From positions 4,407,880 through 4,471,879 of the forward strand of contig NZ_AP028155.1 of NCBI RefSeq assembly GCF_033096445.1: a stretch of DNA of 64,000 nucleotides. Direction: 5' to 3'. Source of the DNA: Butyricimonas faecihominis (GTDB lineage: Bacteria > Bacteroidota > Bacteroidia > Bacteroidales > Marinifilaceae). The position numbers and the translations under genes were made by a program. The stretch's first letter is position 1. The number at the start of each line of letters is the position of its first letter. Below the pieces are notes generated by a model. That model ran no database searches, was not told the origin of the DNA, and saw only the letters and a program-made list of their open reading frames with translations. Shown here piece by piece: positions 33,601 through 43,140 of this stretch.

Positions 33601-34140
33601 TTATACTCGTTTTCCTGTTTCGTATGCCTCCTGCATGGCCGGGTTCCCTTTGATTTCTCCGACGTGCCATACGCCTAGTCCGAAGACCACCCCTTTGATG
33701 GTAGGATTCTCCAGACAATCAAGAAATCCTTGGAACGTGTCCACGGTGCGCATCATTTTTTCTTTATCATCTTCTGCCGCCGTGACGATAAAATAGAACT
33801 CTTTGTCGTTCATTTCCGTGTAGAGACCACAGCATCGGTCAATCAAGGTTTTCATCTGGGCACTCATCGTGTAGAAATAGACGGGTGTCGCCATGACAAT
33901 AACATCTGCAGCCACCATCTTGTCAATGATCTCCGCGGCATCATCCTTTTGCGGGCAAGGTTTATGATGCAGGCTACACGTGCTGCATCCCGTGCAGTAA
34001 TTAATCTTTTTATCTCGTAAGAAAATCTTTTCAACGTCATTTCCCGCTTCTTTAGCTCCCCGCAGAAATTCGTCGCACAAGGTGTCGGAGTTTCCGCCTT
34101 TTCGAGGACTGGAAGAAAGGATTAAAATTCTTTTTGCCAT
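33601..34140 (-). CDS. NADPH-dependent FMN reductase / flavodoxin-like iron-sulfur protein
   Basis: A 179-residue flavoprotein of the NADPH-dependent FMN reductase fold. The N-terminal FMN phosphate loop is LSSSPRKGGNSDTL (residues about 7-20). The MATPVYFYTMSAQMKTLIDR segment forms the second flavin loop. A cysteine cluster CTGCSTCSLHHKPC (residues about 48-61) is typical of iron-sulfur flavoproteins, so an Fe-S cluster may also be bound. It is the first gene of a unit with dxs. Dxs and downstream MEP enzymes need reducing power, but a functional link to this gene is only suggested by the 12-bp spacing. Confidence 0.85.
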   Translation of the reverse strand: MAKRILILSSSPRKGGNSDTLCDEFLRGAKEAGNDVEKIFLRDKKINYCTGCSTCSLHHKPCPQKDDAAEIIDKMVAADVIVMATPVYFYTMSAQMKTLIDRCCGLYTEMNDKEFYFIVTAAEDDKEKMMRTVDTFQGFLDCLENPTIKGVVFGLGVWHVGEIKGNPAMQEAYETGKRV

Positions 34141-34306
34141 AATATGATTTTTTATAATGATTATTCTAGTATGTTGTACTCGTAATTTTATGCTACAAAA
34201 TTACATCGCATTCCCTATCCCGTTTGTATATAAATTACGGGGATACGTACCAAAATTACAGATTTTGTTATTTGCGGTAGAGAAGGAGGGGAGGAATAGA
34301 AAGATT

Positions 34307-34687
34307 TTATTCCTCAGAATTTGCTAATGCCTCCTGTTCTTTCTTTGTCAGGCTTTTAGCTACAATGTCGTAGGATTTTTTGACCAGCTCTTTGATTTCC
34401 TTGTCCGGCACGTCTTGGTTAAAATAAACGCTGATCCAGTGTTTTTTATTCATGTGCCATCCGGGTTTTATGCCCGAGTATGTGGCTTGTAACTCTTCTC
34501 TTTTGTCCGGGGCGCATTTAATACAGCAAAAATCAAATACTTCGATATTTACAAAGCAGAACCATTTGCTTGCCACGTAAAAACATAGGACGTCTTGGCT
34601 GTATTTATCGGGAACATTCGGGAAGGGCATCTTCTCGTGTACCCCTTTTAAGGATAAGCAATATTCTCTGAATTCTTCGATATTCAT
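34307..34687 (-). CDS. MmcQ/YjbR family protein
   Basis: A 126-residue protein of the MmcQ/YjbR family (CyaY-like fold). Family signatures include MPFPNVPDKYSQDVLCFYVASKWFCFV and the C-terminal GIKPGWHMNKKHWISVYF, split here into 20-residue or shorter parts: MPFPNVPDKYSQDVL, CFYVASKWFCFV, GIKPGWHMNKKHWIS. Length is that of the family. The ATG at 34687 (MNIEEFREY) is preferred to the one 9 bp upstream. YjbR members are annotated as DNA-binding, but this is weakly supported. It lies 11 bp downstream of the NlpE-like lipoprotein gene and is probably cotranscribed with it. Confidence 0.87.
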   Translation of the reverse strand: MNIEEFREYCLSLKGVHEKMPFPNVPDKYSQDVLCFYVASKWFCFVNIEVFDFCCIKCAPDKREELQATYSGIKPGWHMNKKHWISVYFNQDVPDKEIKELVKKSYDIVAKSLTKKEQEALANSEE

Positions 34688-34698
34688 ATTTGACAAGA

Positions 34699-35334
34699 TT
34701 ATTCTACAAGTTTCAAGCTATAATTCAATCCCGTCTCACTCTTTTCGAATTTGTCATTTAATAGAGTAAGGGTCTTTTCGTCTTCACGCAAGAAGTTGAA
34801 AATGTCTTTTCCGTTATCCGCAACCAATTGCCATACAATAGCATCATTATTGGTAGCATCTCCGCGTTGTGTGAATCTTTTTCCCTTGTAATTAAAAATG
34901 GCATCTTTTCCGTTTTCCGCTTCGATATAAGTCATCGTTAACGTGAATGTCCCGTTGCCACTATGTTCTTGATTTTGTATCGTTAAGGAATAACGAATGC
35001 CAGAACAAGAAGCTGCGGGTAAGGTCCCCTCGTAAGTTCTTGTTTGTAATGCTCCCAATGCTTGATTTTTGTACACGATGAGCTTTGTTGCGGACATCCC
35101 TGCTGTGTATTTCCCTTTATAAAAAATCTCGGCGGTGTCGTTTAACAGCAACCCGGTGACGTGACTCTTATCGGCATCTAGTGTGCTGAAAGATAAGGTG
35201 TCCTTGTTTGCTGTTACGATGGAAATCGTGTTCATTGTGGCATCACACACGATGCCTTTTGTCTGGTGTTCTTTTGAGGCAGGAGAGCAACAGATCATTG
35301 TCAGGGCTGCCAGAATGATGGATGTATTTTTCAT
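34699..35334 (-). CDS. NlpE-like lipoprotein
   Basis: A 211-residue lipoprotein with a signal peptide ending MICC (Cys15/16). The C-terminal half, residues about 100-205, resembles the NlpE N-terminal domain: TYEGTLPAASCSGIRYSL, then FTLTMTYIEA and the DEKTLTLLNDKF strand near the end. NlpE in E. coli is an outer-membrane sensor of copper and envelope stress, but its CxxC equivalent here reads AASC, so the metal site may be absent. The N-terminal 80 residues resemble an OB-like beta region of unknown role. The start at 35334 (MKNTS) gives a proper signal peptide. It is upstream of the yjbR gene. Confidence 0.7.
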   Translation of the reverse strand: MKNTSIILAALTMICCSPASKEHQTKGIVCDATMNTISIVTANKDTLSFSTLDADKSHVTGLLLNDTAEIFYKGKYTAGMSATKLIVYKNQALGALQTRTYEGTLPAASCSGIRYSLTIQNQEHSGNGTFTLTMTYIEAENGKDAIFNYKGKRFTQRGDATNNDAIVWQLVADNGKDIFNFLREDEKTLTLLNDKFEKSETGLNYSLKLVE

Positions 35335-35509
35335 GTATGTTGTTTTTGATTCAATCGAGCAAATTTTATACCACATGGTGATATATGGATCATAAGAATA
35401 CTTTTAAAAATAGGAGTATAGAAGAATATGAAAAACAAAATTGTTCTCTTTTTTGATGGTTATAAAATTTTATATCTATATTTAAAACGTTGAAAAGTAC
35501 CAAAGAATA

Positions 35510-36073
35510 ATGTTTCAAGCAAAAGAAAATATAATCCAGGATTTTATTGATGGGAAAGAGTCTGCCTTTAAAGAAATCTATGAAAAGTATGTTTCTACTT
35601 TGCGTTATTTTGGAAATAAATTCTTACCTGAAGAGCGGGTGATCGAGGATATTCTTCAAGATACTTTCGTGTCTCTTTGGGAAAATAGGAAAAAGTTTAA
35701 TAATGAACTTGCGATAAAAAGCTTTCTATATACAGGTGTTAAAAATCGTTGTTTGAACAATCTTCGTCATGAGAAAATTAAGCAGAAATATGTAGAAGGG
35801 TTTGTGGAAGAACCTTCGGAAAGTTTTCTTGAAAATGTAATTGAAGCAGAGCTGTTCGAAATGTTACATCGTATTTTCGATGAATTACCTCCTGCTTGTA
35901 AAGAAGTGTACCAGCTCAGTTTGGAGGGAAAAAAACACGAAGAAATAGCTAAACAACTTCATATATCTATTAATACGGTGAAAAAATACAAGAATAACGC
36001 TAATCATTACATGCGTAACCGGATTAAAGATTTTAATCTTTTCCTTTTATTTCTGAATAACAATTATTTATAA
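35510..36073 (+). CDS. ECF RNA polymerase sigma-70 factor (FecI-like), locus 1
   Basis: A 187-residue ECF sigma factor. Region 2 contains FGNKFLPEERVIEDILQDTF (about residues 39-58), and region 4 shows the helix-turn-helix LEGKKHEEIAKQLHISINTV (about residues 142-161). It is the Bacteroidetes sigma-70 type that works with a FecR anti-sigma factor. It heads the first SusC/SusD locus, 85 bp before fecR and in the same direction. By family precedent, FecR holds it inactive until the SusC STN domain signals substrate. No ECF promoter consensus could be identified for its targets. Confidence 0.93.
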   Translation: MFQAKENIIQDFIDGKESAFKEIYEKYVSTLRYFGNKFLPEERVIEDILQDTFVSLWENRKKFNNELAIKSFLYTGVKNRCLNNLRHEKIKQKYVEGFVEEPSESFLENVIEAELFEMLHRIFDELPPACKEVYQLSLEGKKHEEIAKQLHISINTVKKYKNNANHYMRNRIKDFNLFLLFLNNNYL

Positions 36074-36158
36074 GATTATTTCGAAAAAGTAATATTTTTT
36101 TTTGAATTTGATTATACACCAAATGATGATTCAAGTGTTTTAGTTGTAAAAATAAGGT

Positions 36159-37319
36159 ATGAACTTTCATTTGGAACATCATATTGCAGAACTTTTGTAC
36201 AAGAGTATACGAGGTGAGTTATCTGATTTTGAGCGTCAAGAACTAAATCAATGGCGAGCCGATTCTCCAATGCATGAAACTCTTTTTATGCGTCTACAGA
36301 ATGATGAATATATAGATGAAGAGTTGGGTGTCTTTATTAAAGGTGAAGAGAAAAATTCTGTTTTATGGGGACGCATTCGTGAAAACAGCATTCTTCGGAA
36401 GAAGAAAAGATTTATAAGATTTTTCCATTGGGGGGCGGCAGCTGTTTTGTTATTGGTAATTTGTGTTTCTTTATTTATTAAGAAAGGTGAACAGGAAGTT
36501 GTTCCGATTGCGATTCAAACAATATTACCGGGAAGTCATAAGGCAACACTACTTATGGAAAATGGGAAGGAGATAGAACTTTCAGATTCTGTTCGAATGT
36601 CTATTGAGCAGGGAATTATTGTTTCAAATAATCAATTGAAGTATGGTGATTCGATAAAGGAATTAGCATCGGGATATTATCATGTATTAAAGATTCCGAG
36701 AGGGGGAGAATATTGTTTGAAACTTTCAGACGGAACTGTAGTATATTTGAATTCTGATAGTGAACTTCGTTATCCGGTAAGTTTCAGTGCAACTTCTCGA
36801 GAAGTAGAGTTAAGGGGAGAGGCTTTTTTTGAAGTGATAACAGATCCGCAAAGACCGTTTGTTGTGAATGCAGAACAAGTACGAGTAAGGGTGCTGGGAA
36901 CTTCTTTTAATGTAAGTACTTATGACAAAGATTATATAGAAACAGTTCTTGTGAAAGGGCGTGTTGGGCTCCAGATGGCGGGTGATACTCAAGAGTGGGA
37001 AGTTAAGCCGAATGAATTGGCTCGTTATGATCGAAAAAATAAAACGATAGAAGTGAGAGAAGTGGATATTTTGCCTTACGTGACTTGGAAAGAGGGACAT
37101 TTCTTATTCAAAAATCAAAGTTTGGAGAAAATAATGGATGTCATGGCTCGTTGGTATGATGTAAGTGTTGAATTTCAAGATGAGTCTATAAGAAATCTTC
37201 ATTTTACTGGAGATATCAAACGACATGCGAATTTTTCTATTATATTGAAAGCGTTAACTTCGTCTGTAAATGTAAATTACAAGCTGAATGGTCGAGAATT
37301 GATATTATATATGAAATAA
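36159..37319 (+). CDS. FecR family anti-sigma factor, locus 1
   Basis: A 386-residue inner-membrane anti-sigma factor. The N-terminal 80 residues face the cytoplasm and bind sigma. One transmembrane segment lies at about residues 89-107 (HWGAAAVLLLVICVSLFI). The periplasmic FecR domain follows (IPRGGEYCLKLSDGTVVYLN, FFEVITDPQRPFVV, VLGTSFNVSTYD), then a C-terminal DUF4974 domain (ENQSLEKIMDVMARWYDV-like). It relays the state of the SusC STN domain to the sigma factor. It lies between the sigma gene and susC. A terminator hairpin separates it from susC. Confidence 0.92.
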   Translation: MNFHLEHHIAELLYKSIRGELSDFERQELNQWRADSPMHETLFMRLQNDEYIDEELGVFIKGEEKNSVLWGRIRENSILRKKKRFIRFFHWGAAAVLLLVICVSLFIKKGEQEVVPIAIQTILPGSHKATLLMENGKEIELSDSVRMSIEQGIIVSNNQLKYGDSIKELASGYYHVLKIPRGGEYCLKLSDGTVVYLNSDSELRYPVSFSATSREVELRGEAFFEVITDPQRPFVVNAEQVRVRVLGTSFNVSTYDKDYIETVLVKGRVGLQMAGDTQEWEVKPNELARYDRKNKTIEVREVDILPYVTWKEGHFLFKNQSLEKIMDVMARWYDVSVEFQDESIRNLHFTGDIKRHANFSIILKALTSSVNVNYKLNGRELILYMK

Positions 37320-37324
37320 ATAAA

Positions 37325-37353
37325 CGGAAGGTGCGGGAACACCTTCCGCTTTT
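37325..37353 (+). terminator. Terminator/attenuator between fecR and susC, locus 1
   Basis: CGGAAGGTG and CACCTTCCG form a 9-bp stem around CGGGAA, followed by CTTTT. It would end the sigma-fecR transcript or limit read-through into susC, which starts 67 bp later. Confidence 0.8.
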
Positions 37354-37419
37354 ACACTCTTCATATGCAACGGGAATTGCCAATAGAAGAGAATTTATAA
37401 ATTAAAGTAATTCAAAGTT

Positions 37420-40400
37420 ATGAAAAAAAAGTGGTATTTACTTCTTTTTCCGAAATATCGGAATAGAAAAATTTTGAGGGTTATGAGATGGAATATCGTA
37501 TTGATTCTTGTCAGTGTGTTACAAGTGGCTGCCATTGGGGTAGCGGCACAGGAAAAGGTATCCTTGAACCTGAAGGATGTATCTGCAGAACAAGTGTTTC
37601 GGGAGATCAAACGTCAAACGAAATATGATTTCGTGTATAATGAAGAACAATGTAGGGATCTGGGAAAAATGAGCGTGAACGTGAAGGATGAACCTGTAGA
37701 TAAGGTGTTGGATAAGTTGCTTTTGGATAGAGGATTTTCATGGGATTTGCTTGAAGGAGGAATCATTTTGATAAAAGTGCAAAGTAAATCTCCGGATAAA
37801 AAGCAGGAATTTAAAATTACGGGGAAAGTGATAGACCAAAGTGGGGAAGTTTTACCGGGGGTTGCTATCTTGATTAAGGGAACGACGATAGGAGTGGCCA
37901 CGGATGCTAATGGTGAGTTTTCGTTAGTACTTCCCAAGGATTCGGTGGTTTTAGTATTTTCTTTTATCGGAATGGAAACTCAACATGTAGCAATTCCTAA
38001 GTTTAAAGTTGGTGAATATCATCAAGAGTTAAAAATTACGATGCAAGAAGAGAAAGTGGCGTTAGAAGATGTTGTGGTCACTGGTATCTTTACTCGTAAA
38101 AAGGAAAGTTTTACGGGATCGGCTTCTACTTATACTGCTGCAGAGTTGAAAACGATGGGTTCCCAAAATATTTTACAGAGTTTGAAAACGCTTGATCCGG
38201 CTTTTGCGATCTTGGAAGATAATCAATTCGGTTCGGATCCTAATCGCTTGCCGAACATGGAGATTCGAGGGAAGTCAAGCGTGTTAGGACTGCGTGACGA
38301 GTTGGATGCCGACCCTAATCAACCCTTGTTTATTTTAGACGGGTTCGAATCGTCATTAGCTGTAATTAATGATTTGGATATTAATCGTATAGAGTCTATT
38401 ACGATATTAAAGGATGCGGCTTCAACCGCTATCTATGGATCGAAAGCTGCTAACGGGGTTGTGGTGGTAGAAACCGTGAAACCTAAATCGGGAGAACTTC
38501 AGGTGAGTTATAACGGGAATCTCAATCTTTCAATGCCGGATTTGAGTAGTTATAATTTGATGAATGCGAGAGAAAAATTGGAATTCGAGAGATTGGCGGG
38601 AGGATATTCTCCGGCGAATTGGAGTGCAGAAAAAGAGATTGAATTGAATGAATTGTATAACGGGAAATTAGAAGCTGTGGAGAGTGGGGTAAACACTTAT
38701 TGGTTGGCAGAACCATTACGTACGGGAGTAAATCAAAAACACTCTTTATACGTGCAAGGTGGTGAAGGGCGTTTTCTTTTTGGCTTGGGTGTGGGGTATA
38801 ACGGAATCTCAGGGGTGATGAAAGAGTCTTTGCGTGAAATCATCAGTGGCAATATCGATTTAATCTATCGGATGGAAAAGTTTCAATTTTCTAACAAGTT
38901 TTCGATTAACGTGACAGATATAGAGAATCCTGTTGTACCTTTTCAAGTTTATGCGGAAGCAAATCCTTATTTCAAGAAACGGAATAAAGACGGGATTGTC
39001 GAAAAATGGTTGGAGAAAAATGATTATTTCGAAGCATTTAATCCGTTATGGAATGCTAATCTGAATAGTCGCAATGAAGGGAAGAACGTTTCATTAAGCA
39101 ATTATTTCGTGGCAGAATATTTCCCCTCGGTAGAATGGCGTATACGTGCCCGTTTGGGTATAACCTACGGGAATAATGATGCGGAGGTATTTTATTCCCC
39201 AGAGGATACGCGTTTCGAAGATACGGAAGCATTGAAGAAGGGTGAATATACTTCAACTAATACCCGGTTGAACCAAACAGAAGGGGAACTTAGTGTAACA
39301 TGGGCTAAAATGTTAGGAGTACATCGGATCAATTTGGTTGCCGGGGGAAATTTCAATATGAGTAAGTCCTTGGTGCAAGGATATTCGGCACAAGGTTTTC
39401 CTAATGGAGATTTTACTTATCCTTCTTTTTCGAACGGGTATCCGGAAAACGGAATTCCCACGTTTTACGAGAGTGTCTCTCGCTCTTTGAATGGTTATTT
39501 TAACATGGGGTATTCATTTAATGATCGTTATTTGATGGATTTTAGTTTGCGTAGTAGTGGATCTTCCGTGTTTGGGTCATCTAAAAAATACAACACAACT
39601 TGGTCTGTCGGTTTAGGATGGAATTTGCACAAAGAGAAATTTATCCAGAATAACTTTAGTTGGATTAATTTGTTGAAATTGAGAGTTTCTATTGGTAATC
39701 CTGGAAATCAAAATTACGATTCAGCTCAAACGTTGTTGACTTATGCTTTTCAATATGGTTCAATGAATTATTTCGGTTTAGGAGCTGTTTTGGATCAAGT
39801 TGGTAATTCTGATTTGAAATGGCAAACGACGTTAGATAAAAATATGGGTATTGACATTACTTTGTTGAATAAGCGTTTAAATATTACGGTTGATTATTTT
39901 CATAAAGTGACGGACCCGCTTCTGATACGAATAGGGATGCCACTATCTTCAGGAACACCAACCTATATGACGAATGCCGGAGAACAGACCTCTCAAGGTG
40001 TGACGGCTACAGCTTCTTATTATATCATTCAGAATTTCGATAAACGTTTTTCATGGATGGTACGTGCTAACTTACGTACGCAGAAAAATCGAATTGACAA
40101 GATTGGGGACAAATTGTCGTTGTTGAACGCGAGTGGCAAGGGAGCTAACACGGTTCGATATTATGACGGGGCAGATCCGGATGATATTTGGGCTGTAAAA
40201 TCCGAGGGAATAGATCCGGCTAACGGTAAAGAGTTATACTACGATAAAAATGGGAATTACACGTATGATTTTTCGTATGATAATGAAGTGATTTGTGGTA
40301 ATACTCGTCCGAAAATAGAAGGGGTTTTTGGGACTTCTTTGAATTGGAAAGGATTGTCATTTAGTTTGAATTTTCGTTATCAATTGGGTGCGGATGTGTT

Positions 40401-40767
40401 TAATGAAGCTTTATTCAATAAAGTAGAGAATATCTCTACCGGAGGGTTGACTAAAAATCAAGATAAACGAGCGCTTTACGAGCGTTGGAAAGAACCGGGT
40501 GATCTTGTACGTTTTAAGGATATTGCTAATGCGGCATCCACTCCCATGTCTTCTCGATTTGTGCAAGAGGAGAACGTGTTGACGTTGGAGTCTGTCTATC
40601 TTGGTTACGAGTTTTATGATGGTTGGATTCAGAAGTTAGGTTTGAGTAATCTGAAAGTGCAGGTTTCTATGCGTGATGTATTTAGAGCATCTTCTATTAA
40701 GTCGGAGAGAGGTATTTCCTATCCTTTTGCTCGGAGTTTAGAAGCCGGATTATCGTTTAATTTTTAA
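37420..40767 (+). CDS. SusC/RagA family TonB-linked outer membrane transporter, locus 1
   Basis: A 1115-residue TonB-dependent outer membrane channel. A long signal region (residues 1-45) is followed by an STN domain (about 48-125), which signals to FecR. Next come a carboxypeptidase-regulatory-like domain with ITGKVIDQSGEVLPGVAILI (about 130-215), the plug with the SusC motif LEDVVVTGIFTRKKESFTGS, and the beta-barrel ending in a Phe (AGLSFNF). Length is typical for SusC. It is followed 12 bp later by its SusD partner. The substrate is unknown. No glycoside hydrolase is nearby, so glycan specificity is not supported. Confidence 0.95.
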   Translation: MKKKWYLLLFPKYRNRKILRVMRWNIVLILVSVLQVAAIGVAAQEKVSLNLKDVSAEQVFREIKRQTKYDFVYNEEQCRDLGKMSVNVKDEPVDKVLDKLLLDRGFSWDLLEGGIILIKVQSKSPDKKQEFKITGKVIDQSGEVLPGVAILIKGTTIGVATDANGEFSLVLPKDSVVLVFSFIGMETQHVAIPKFKVGEYHQELKITMQEEKVALEDVVVTGIFTRKKESFTGSASTYTAAELKTMGSQNILQSLKTLDPAFAILEDNQFGSDPNRLPNMEIRGKSSVLGLRDELDADPNQPLFILDGFESSLAVINDLDINRIESITILKDAASTAIYGSKAANGVVVVETVKPKSGELQVSYNGNLNLSMPDLSSYNLMNAREKLEFERLAGGYSPANWSAEKEIELNELYNGKLEAVESGVNTYWLAEPLRTGVNQKHSLYVQGGEGRFLFGLGVGYNGISGVMKESLREIISGNIDLIYRMEKFQFSNKFSINVTDIENPVVPFQVYAEANPYFKKRNKDGIVEKWLEKNDYFEAFNPLWNANLNSRNEGKNVSLSNYFVAEYFPSVEWRIRARLGITYGNNDAEVFYSPEDTRFEDTEALKKGEYTSTNTRLNQTEGELSVTWAKMLGVHRINLVAGGNFNMSKSLVQGYSAQGFPNGDFTYPSFSNGYPENGIPTFYESVSRSLNGYFNMGYSFNDRYLMDFSLRSSGSSVFGSSKKYNTTWSVGLGWNLHKEKFIQNNFSWINLLKLRVSIGNPGNQNYDSAQTLLTYAFQYGSMNYFGLGAVLDQVGNSDLKWQTTLDKNMGIDITLLNKRLNITVDYFHKVTDPLLIRIGMPLSSGTPTYMTNAGEQTSQGVTATASYYIIQNFDKRFSWMVRANLRTQKNRIDKIGDKLSLLNASGKGANTVRYYDGADPDDIWAVKSEGIDPANGKELYYDKNGNYTYDFSYDNEVICGNTRPKIEGVFGTSLNWKGLSFSLNFRYQLGADVFNEALFNKVENISTGGLTKNQDKRALYERWKEPGDLVRFKDIANAASTPMSSRFVQEENVLTLESVYLGYEFYDGWIQKLGLSNLKVQVSMRDVFRASSIKSERGISYPFARSLEAGLSFNF

Positions 40768-40779
40768 AAAACAAGTGGT

Positions 40780-42270
40780 ATGAAATTACATGTTATCATA
40801 TATTTGAGTCTATTGTTGTTTCTGGGGAGCGGGTGTTCTGACTTTTTGGACGTGCAGCCTAAGGATAAACAATCAGAGGAGCAACTTTTTGCCACACGTG
40901 GCGGTTTCTACACTGCCGTGAACGGGATTTATAATAAATTAGCCTCTTCATCACTGTATGGCAAGAATCTTACTTACGAGATGATAGATATTCTCGCTTT
41001 TCGTTATACGCCGTTATCCGTGAATAAATATTATACAGCCTTAGTGAAGCCGGAGTACACGGATGAGACTGTTGAGGCTAATTTATCGAATATTTGGTCG
41101 TCAGCTTATTCCACAATCTTAAATTGTAATGTGTTGCTTAAAAACTTGGAGGTTAGCACCGGTGTGTTAAACGAGCAGGAGAAGAAAGTACTAACAGGAG
41201 AGGCTTTGGCCTTGCGTGCTTTCTTGCATTTGGATATGTTACGTTTGTTTGGACCTGTGTATGTGAAAGAACCATCTGCAGAAGCAATTCCATATAATGA
41301 ATCGGATAAAGTTTCGGCGTTGCCAATATTATCAGCCGATACGGTCATGGGACGTGTGTTGCGGGATATTCATGCTGCGGAACAATTACTTGAAGGAAAT
41401 GATCCCGTGATAGAACAAGGAGCTATGGCTTCTTTAGAAGATGATCAAGAGGTATATTTGCGTTATCGTCAATTGCGTTTTAATTATTATGCTGTTTTGG
41501 CGTTAAAAGCTAGGGCGTATTTATACGCTGGGGATAAAGTGAATGCATTAAAGGCTGCGCACCAGTTGTTGACAGATGAGAATGTGGCGAAACATTTTCC
41601 TGCGGTAGATCCGAATAAATTGTTGGCTAACCAGAGAACTCCGGATCGGGTTTTCTCTACTGAAGTGTTGATGGGATTCTATGATAAAGCTAGAGCTGAT
41701 ATTTACACGTATTATTTTGATGACGAAACTGCCGGAAACAATTTCTTGCAACCTAAAGCCAATTTCGTATTGAGTAGTCTTTTTGGAAACGAGAGTCAGG
41801 ATTATCGTTATCAAACACATTGGAGGGCAGCGACTAGTGTGGGTGTACAAGGAGATATCTTTATAAAGTATAAAAAGATTGATAAGCCTAAGGATGAGAA
41901 AAATCCTGATAAACCGGACGAGAATTTAGAATATTTTCACGCCGTGTTGATGCCATTGATTCGTTTGAGTGAGGTGTACTACATTGCGGCGGAATGTGAG
42001 CCGGAATTGGCAGATGGATATGAATGGTTAAGCCAAATACGAGCTAAACGCGGTTTACCTTCTTTGACTGTGAATAGTGAAAGAGATTTGAGAATGAAAT
42101 TGAATAACGAGTATGCTCGTGAATTCTGGGGAGAAGGACAAACCTTCTTTTTGCACAAGAGGTTAAACACGGATTATTTGTGGATTGATGAGGCGGGATA
42201 TAATTATAATGGAGCAAACTATCTTGAATATACAATTCCGTTACCAACGGGAGAGATTGAAAATCGTTAA
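40780..42270 (+). CDS. SusD/RagB family surface lipoprotein, locus 1
   Basis: A 496-residue substrate-binding lipoprotein forming the lid of the SusC channel. The lipobox is LGSGC (Cys19) followed by SDFLDVQPKDK, the classic SusD N-terminus. The SusD TPR core includes LALRAFLHLDMLRLFGPVYV (about residues 145-165) and LIRLSEVYYIAAECEPELAD near the C-terminus. Expected to be on the outer face of the outer membrane, paired with the upstream SusC. Ligand is unknown. Confidence 0.94.
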   Translation: MKLHVIIYLSLLLFLGSGCSDFLDVQPKDKQSEEQLFATRGGFYTAVNGIYNKLASSSLYGKNLTYEMIDILAFRYTPLSVNKYYTALVKPEYTDETVEANLSNIWSSAYSTILNCNVLLKNLEVSTGVLNEQEKKVLTGEALALRAFLHLDMLRLFGPVYVKEPSAEAIPYNESDKVSALPILSADTVMGRVLRDIHAAEQLLEGNDPVIEQGAMASLEDDQEVYLRYRQLRFNYYAVLALKARAYLYAGDKVNALKAAHQLLTDENVAKHFPAVDPNKLLANQRTPDRVFSTEVLMGFYDKARADIYTYYFDDETAGNNFLQPKANFVLSSLFGNESQDYRYQTHWRAATSVGVQGDIFIKYKKIDKPKDEKNPDKPDENLEYFHAVLMPLIRLSEVYYIAAECEPELADGYEWLSQIRAKRGLPSLTVNSERDLRMKLNNEYAREFWGEGQTFFLHKRLNTDYLWIDEAGYNYNGANYLEYTIPLPTGEIENR

Positions 42271-42283
42271 AAGAGAAAGAGTT

Positions 42284-43120
42284 ATGAAATTGAAAATTTT
42301 ATTATTTGCGGTAATGTCATTTCCCTTTTTGTGGAGTTGTGATAAAGAAGAGATTCCAGTATTTGCGAGTAATGATGCGGGAATTTATTTTCAGAGATTG
42401 ACGAGTACCGTTTATGGCAGTACGACGGAATATTATAGTGATTCAACCGATTTTTCTTTTGCCGGGATGTATGCTTATTACACGAGCCATGTACTAAATG
42501 CTCCTGTTTTGACCATGGGGAAAGTGGTAGATTATGATCGGCCGTTTAAGGTTGTCGTTGATATGGAAGAATCGACAGCTATTGAAGGGATAGATTTCGA
42601 GATAGAATTAGACTCGCTGGTTATCAAGGCTGGAACCAGTAATGCGGTAGTCCCGGTTCGTCTCCTACGCACGGAGACTCTACTGGAGAAATCGTTGAAA
42701 ATAGTGCTTCGTTTGCAAGAGAATGAACATTTTAAATGTTATCTGAAAACCTATAAAAACACGAATCTTTACACGGCAAAGGGAGAACAAATCAGTGGTA
42801 TTCGTTATGTTTTCACGTTTAATGAAATGTACACGCAGCCCAATTTTTGGAAAAATTATGCGGAACAAGATTATTTTGGAGAATGGACACCCAAAAAGTA
42901 TCAGGTGGTGAATCAAGTGTGTGGATTAACCCCAAGGGATTGGCAAAATGCTAACATGTACGGGTATAAAGTACAGTCAGCACGACTTCCCTTCTTCGCT
43001 CGAACCGTGCGAATTTATTTGCAGGAGCAGGCTGATGCGGGAAATCCTGTAAAAGATTCGGATGAAAAGTATATGCAATTGGCTCCGAATTATGAGGTGG
43101 ATTATTCTGATTATCAATAA
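42284..43120 (+). CDS. DUF4843 family lipoprotein, locus 1
   Basis: A 278-residue lipoprotein with lipobox FLWSC (Cys19). The body includes NDAGIYFQRL, the strand that starts DUF4843 domains, and an Ig/Calx-beta-like pattern (EGIDFEIELDSLVIKAG). DUF4843 proteins accompany many SusC/SusD pairs in Bacteroidetes and are probably surface accessory ligand binders. The frame opens at 42185, inside susD, but ATG 42284 gives the lipoprotein signal. It is 13 bp downstream of susD. Confidence 0.85.
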   Translation: MKLKILLFAVMSFPFLWSCDKEEIPVFASNDAGIYFQRLTSTVYGSTTEYYSDSTDFSFAGMYAYYTSHVLNAPVLTMGKVVDYDRPFKVVVDMEESTAIEGIDFEIELDSLVIKAGTSNAVVPVRLLRTETLLEKSLKIVLRLQENEHFKCYLKTYKNTNLYTAKGEQISGIRYVFTFNEMYTQPNFWKNYAEQDYFGEWTPKKYQVVNQVCGLTPRDWQNANMYGYKVQSARLPFFARTVRIYLQEQADAGNPVKDSDEKYMQLAPNYEVDYSDYQ

Positions 43121-43140
43121 TTGTTTAAAAAATTGTCAAT